Below are positions 62,497 through 64,000 of a DNA stretch of 64,000 nucleotides, piece after piece. The notes beneath the pieces were generated by a model. That model worked only from the letters and a program-made list of their open reading frames with translations, was not told where the DNA came from and made no database searches. Within the stretch, counting starts at the first letter, position 1. The number at the start of each line of letters is the position of its first letter. The stretch comes from Synanceia verrucosa (Eukaryota > Chordata > Actinopteri > Perciformes > Synanceiidae), in the NCBI GenBank assembly GCA_029721515.1, contig CM056562.1, positions 18,359,335 through 18,423,334 on the forward strand, in the 5' to 3' direction. Both the position numbers and the translations under genes were made by a program.

Positions 62497-64000
62497 ACCT
62501 ATGATCACTTCTCCCAACATTCCCCCGTCAATTTCCAAGAAATTCCTTCATTCAAGTCCCATCACTAACTCCTAGTAACGCATATGATTCTCACAGCTCT
62601 TTGAAAGTTGGTTGGTTGAACTGTAGGAAACAAGAGCATATGATTTATGATGAAAGAAGACCATGGGCCACAGCATTAAAAAATGTTTTAATTTGGCAAA
62701 AACAAAAAATAATTAAAAAAATTCAATGGAATAAAGACTATAACTCCCTCATCTATTAAACTGTTACTAATTAGAGTGGAATTTTTATACAGTATAAGGG
62801 GATGTTTGCCTCACAAGATCCCCATCGTCTCTATCATATTTTAGTAAATAATTGCTTACACTTGCGAAAGCATCTTGACGCCTGGATTCAGACTGCAGGC
62901 AGCCATCCATAGAATTGGAATTTGTTCAGGAGAGAAAGGTCATTTCACATCCTGCTGGCATGCAGAAGTTCATGCGGACATCCGTGAACAACACGGCCTG
63001 CTTTGCTAAAGTGGATCTCCATTAAATGCGGCCATTTCACTGTGGCTGCCAGAGCAGTTTAAAGTCAGGACTGTAGCTTTGATTGTATTGGGCTATTATA
63101 CTGCATGTAGGTAATATAAGCAGATTGTGTTGGGAAAGAAGTTAAGTTTGAATAAAAAAGCAAACATTATGTTTGAAGTGATGTTTTTGCCTTCTTTAAA
63201 GTGCTAAATTTCAAATTCAAAGCATTAATATAGTCACAAACAGCTATTAAAAACAAAAATAGAAAAGGATTAGCCTAATTTTAATTATCATTGTCCACCA
63301 CACTGTGTTCTTCTCCAGGCTCTCAGGCCTCTGTTTTTGATGCCTCTATGAGCAAAAAATCCCAAGAAAAATATTCACTTGTTTTTTGGCAACAAAGCTT
63401 CTGTCCTCTGGGGAATCATGCACATTCATGTTTTGAAAAGATGTAGGAGTAGAAAGAGCACTGAATCAGATGCTGCAGACATCTTTACCTTTTTAAAGGT
63501 TAAATCATTTGCATAACTTGAGTGAATGTTCAAAGGTTACTGTTAAACTAGTGTGCGTGTGTGAGTGTGTGTCACGTGACAATTGCATATGCCAAAGGCA
63601 GCAAACTACAAGAGTGGTTGACGATGAGACCTGGATCTGGGTCCTGTTGGTCCTTTTAGAAAATGTTTCACTGTTGTGTTTCAATGTTTCAATGTTTCAG
63701 TGTTTCAAATGTTTCAGAAGTCACTAAGTGAGATTACAAATACCAGTAGTTATAGTTTTATTTATGTAATCTGTGTTTTTTTTTGCACTTGCAGATTAAT
63801 CAGTAAAATGTCTCCTGGCAAATACTCACTTGTTTTTTCCAGATAAGACATTTTTTCCCCAGTTTTCCAAGTCCATCTCTTTTCTATCATTTAATTCTAG
63901 GCTAAGGGGTCTAGATAGTATAGTATATAGATTTTCAAGATAAACCCTTGAACTACCGCTGATGTTGTAGGAGAAGATTGACCTTGACTAGCTACAGTTA
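62497..64000. other. Probable cfap46 intron 50, no exon confirmed
   Basis: AT-rich DNA without a convincing CFAP46 exon. It includes an imperfect TGTTTCAA minisatellite (63663-63718). One weak exon candidate at 63319 is listed under rejected items. Confidence 0.55.
63663..63718. repeat. TGTTTCAA minisatellite
   Basis: About six imperfect copies of an 8-9 base unit (ATGTTTCA / GTGTTTCA) in tandem. Confidence 0.9.

Noticed and set aside
63319..63390. Possible exon 51 (acceptor TTCTCCAG, reading GSQASVFDASMSKKSQEK in the right phase)
   Set aside because: No good donor follows before a stop, and the peptide matches nothing I recall in CFAP46. It remains possible but unsupported.

Overview
The window looks like genomic DNA from a ray-finned (teleost) fish, probably a percomorph. 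The reasons are compact vertebrate-style introns, many GT microsatellites, a Tc1-like transposon, and several interspersed repeats that I recognise as common in percomorph genomes. The species cannot be named from the sequence alone.

Layout. (1) Positions 1 to about 1455 hold the 3' part of a Tc1/mariner (DD34E) transposon. Its transposase is split by one frameshift; the element's 5' end lies outside the window. (2) About 1456 to 24300 is gene-poor: AT-rich DNA with a few recognisable repeats (5347-5565, 8205-8345, 20551-20830, 21025-21553) and microsatellites. One possible minus-strand coding exon (11290-11517) is the only coding hint there. (3) Around 24326-24743 is a CpG-richer promoter with a good RFX X-box and a FOXJ1-type site, both typical of motile-cilium genes. 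(4) From 24744 to the right edge lies one large plus-strand gene, cfap46 (also called TTC40), a TPR-rich component of the central apparatus of motile cilia. I traced 50 consecutive coding exons (24744 to 61861) that join in a continuous reading frame of about 2319 codons. The last roughly 400 codons expected from the human protein (about 2700 residues) were not found and probably lie to the right. (5) The end of the window (61862-64000) holds a short non-autonomous element and unassigned DNA.

The cfap46 model needs two GC-AG introns (after exons 5 and 31). In three places a long GT repeat abuts a splice site: the donors of exons 14 and 19 and the acceptor of exon 40. Its introns also carry four perfect short-loop hairpins, a copy of about 90 bp of the exon 29 donor region placed 3.3 kb upstream in intron 24, and a piggyBac-like MITE carrying a ZNF143-like motif.

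I found no new multi-gene system. The most interesting signals are in splicing architecture and local rearrangement. Exon calls come from reading splice sites and frame by eye, and from recall of the CFAP46 family; no alignment or search was run.
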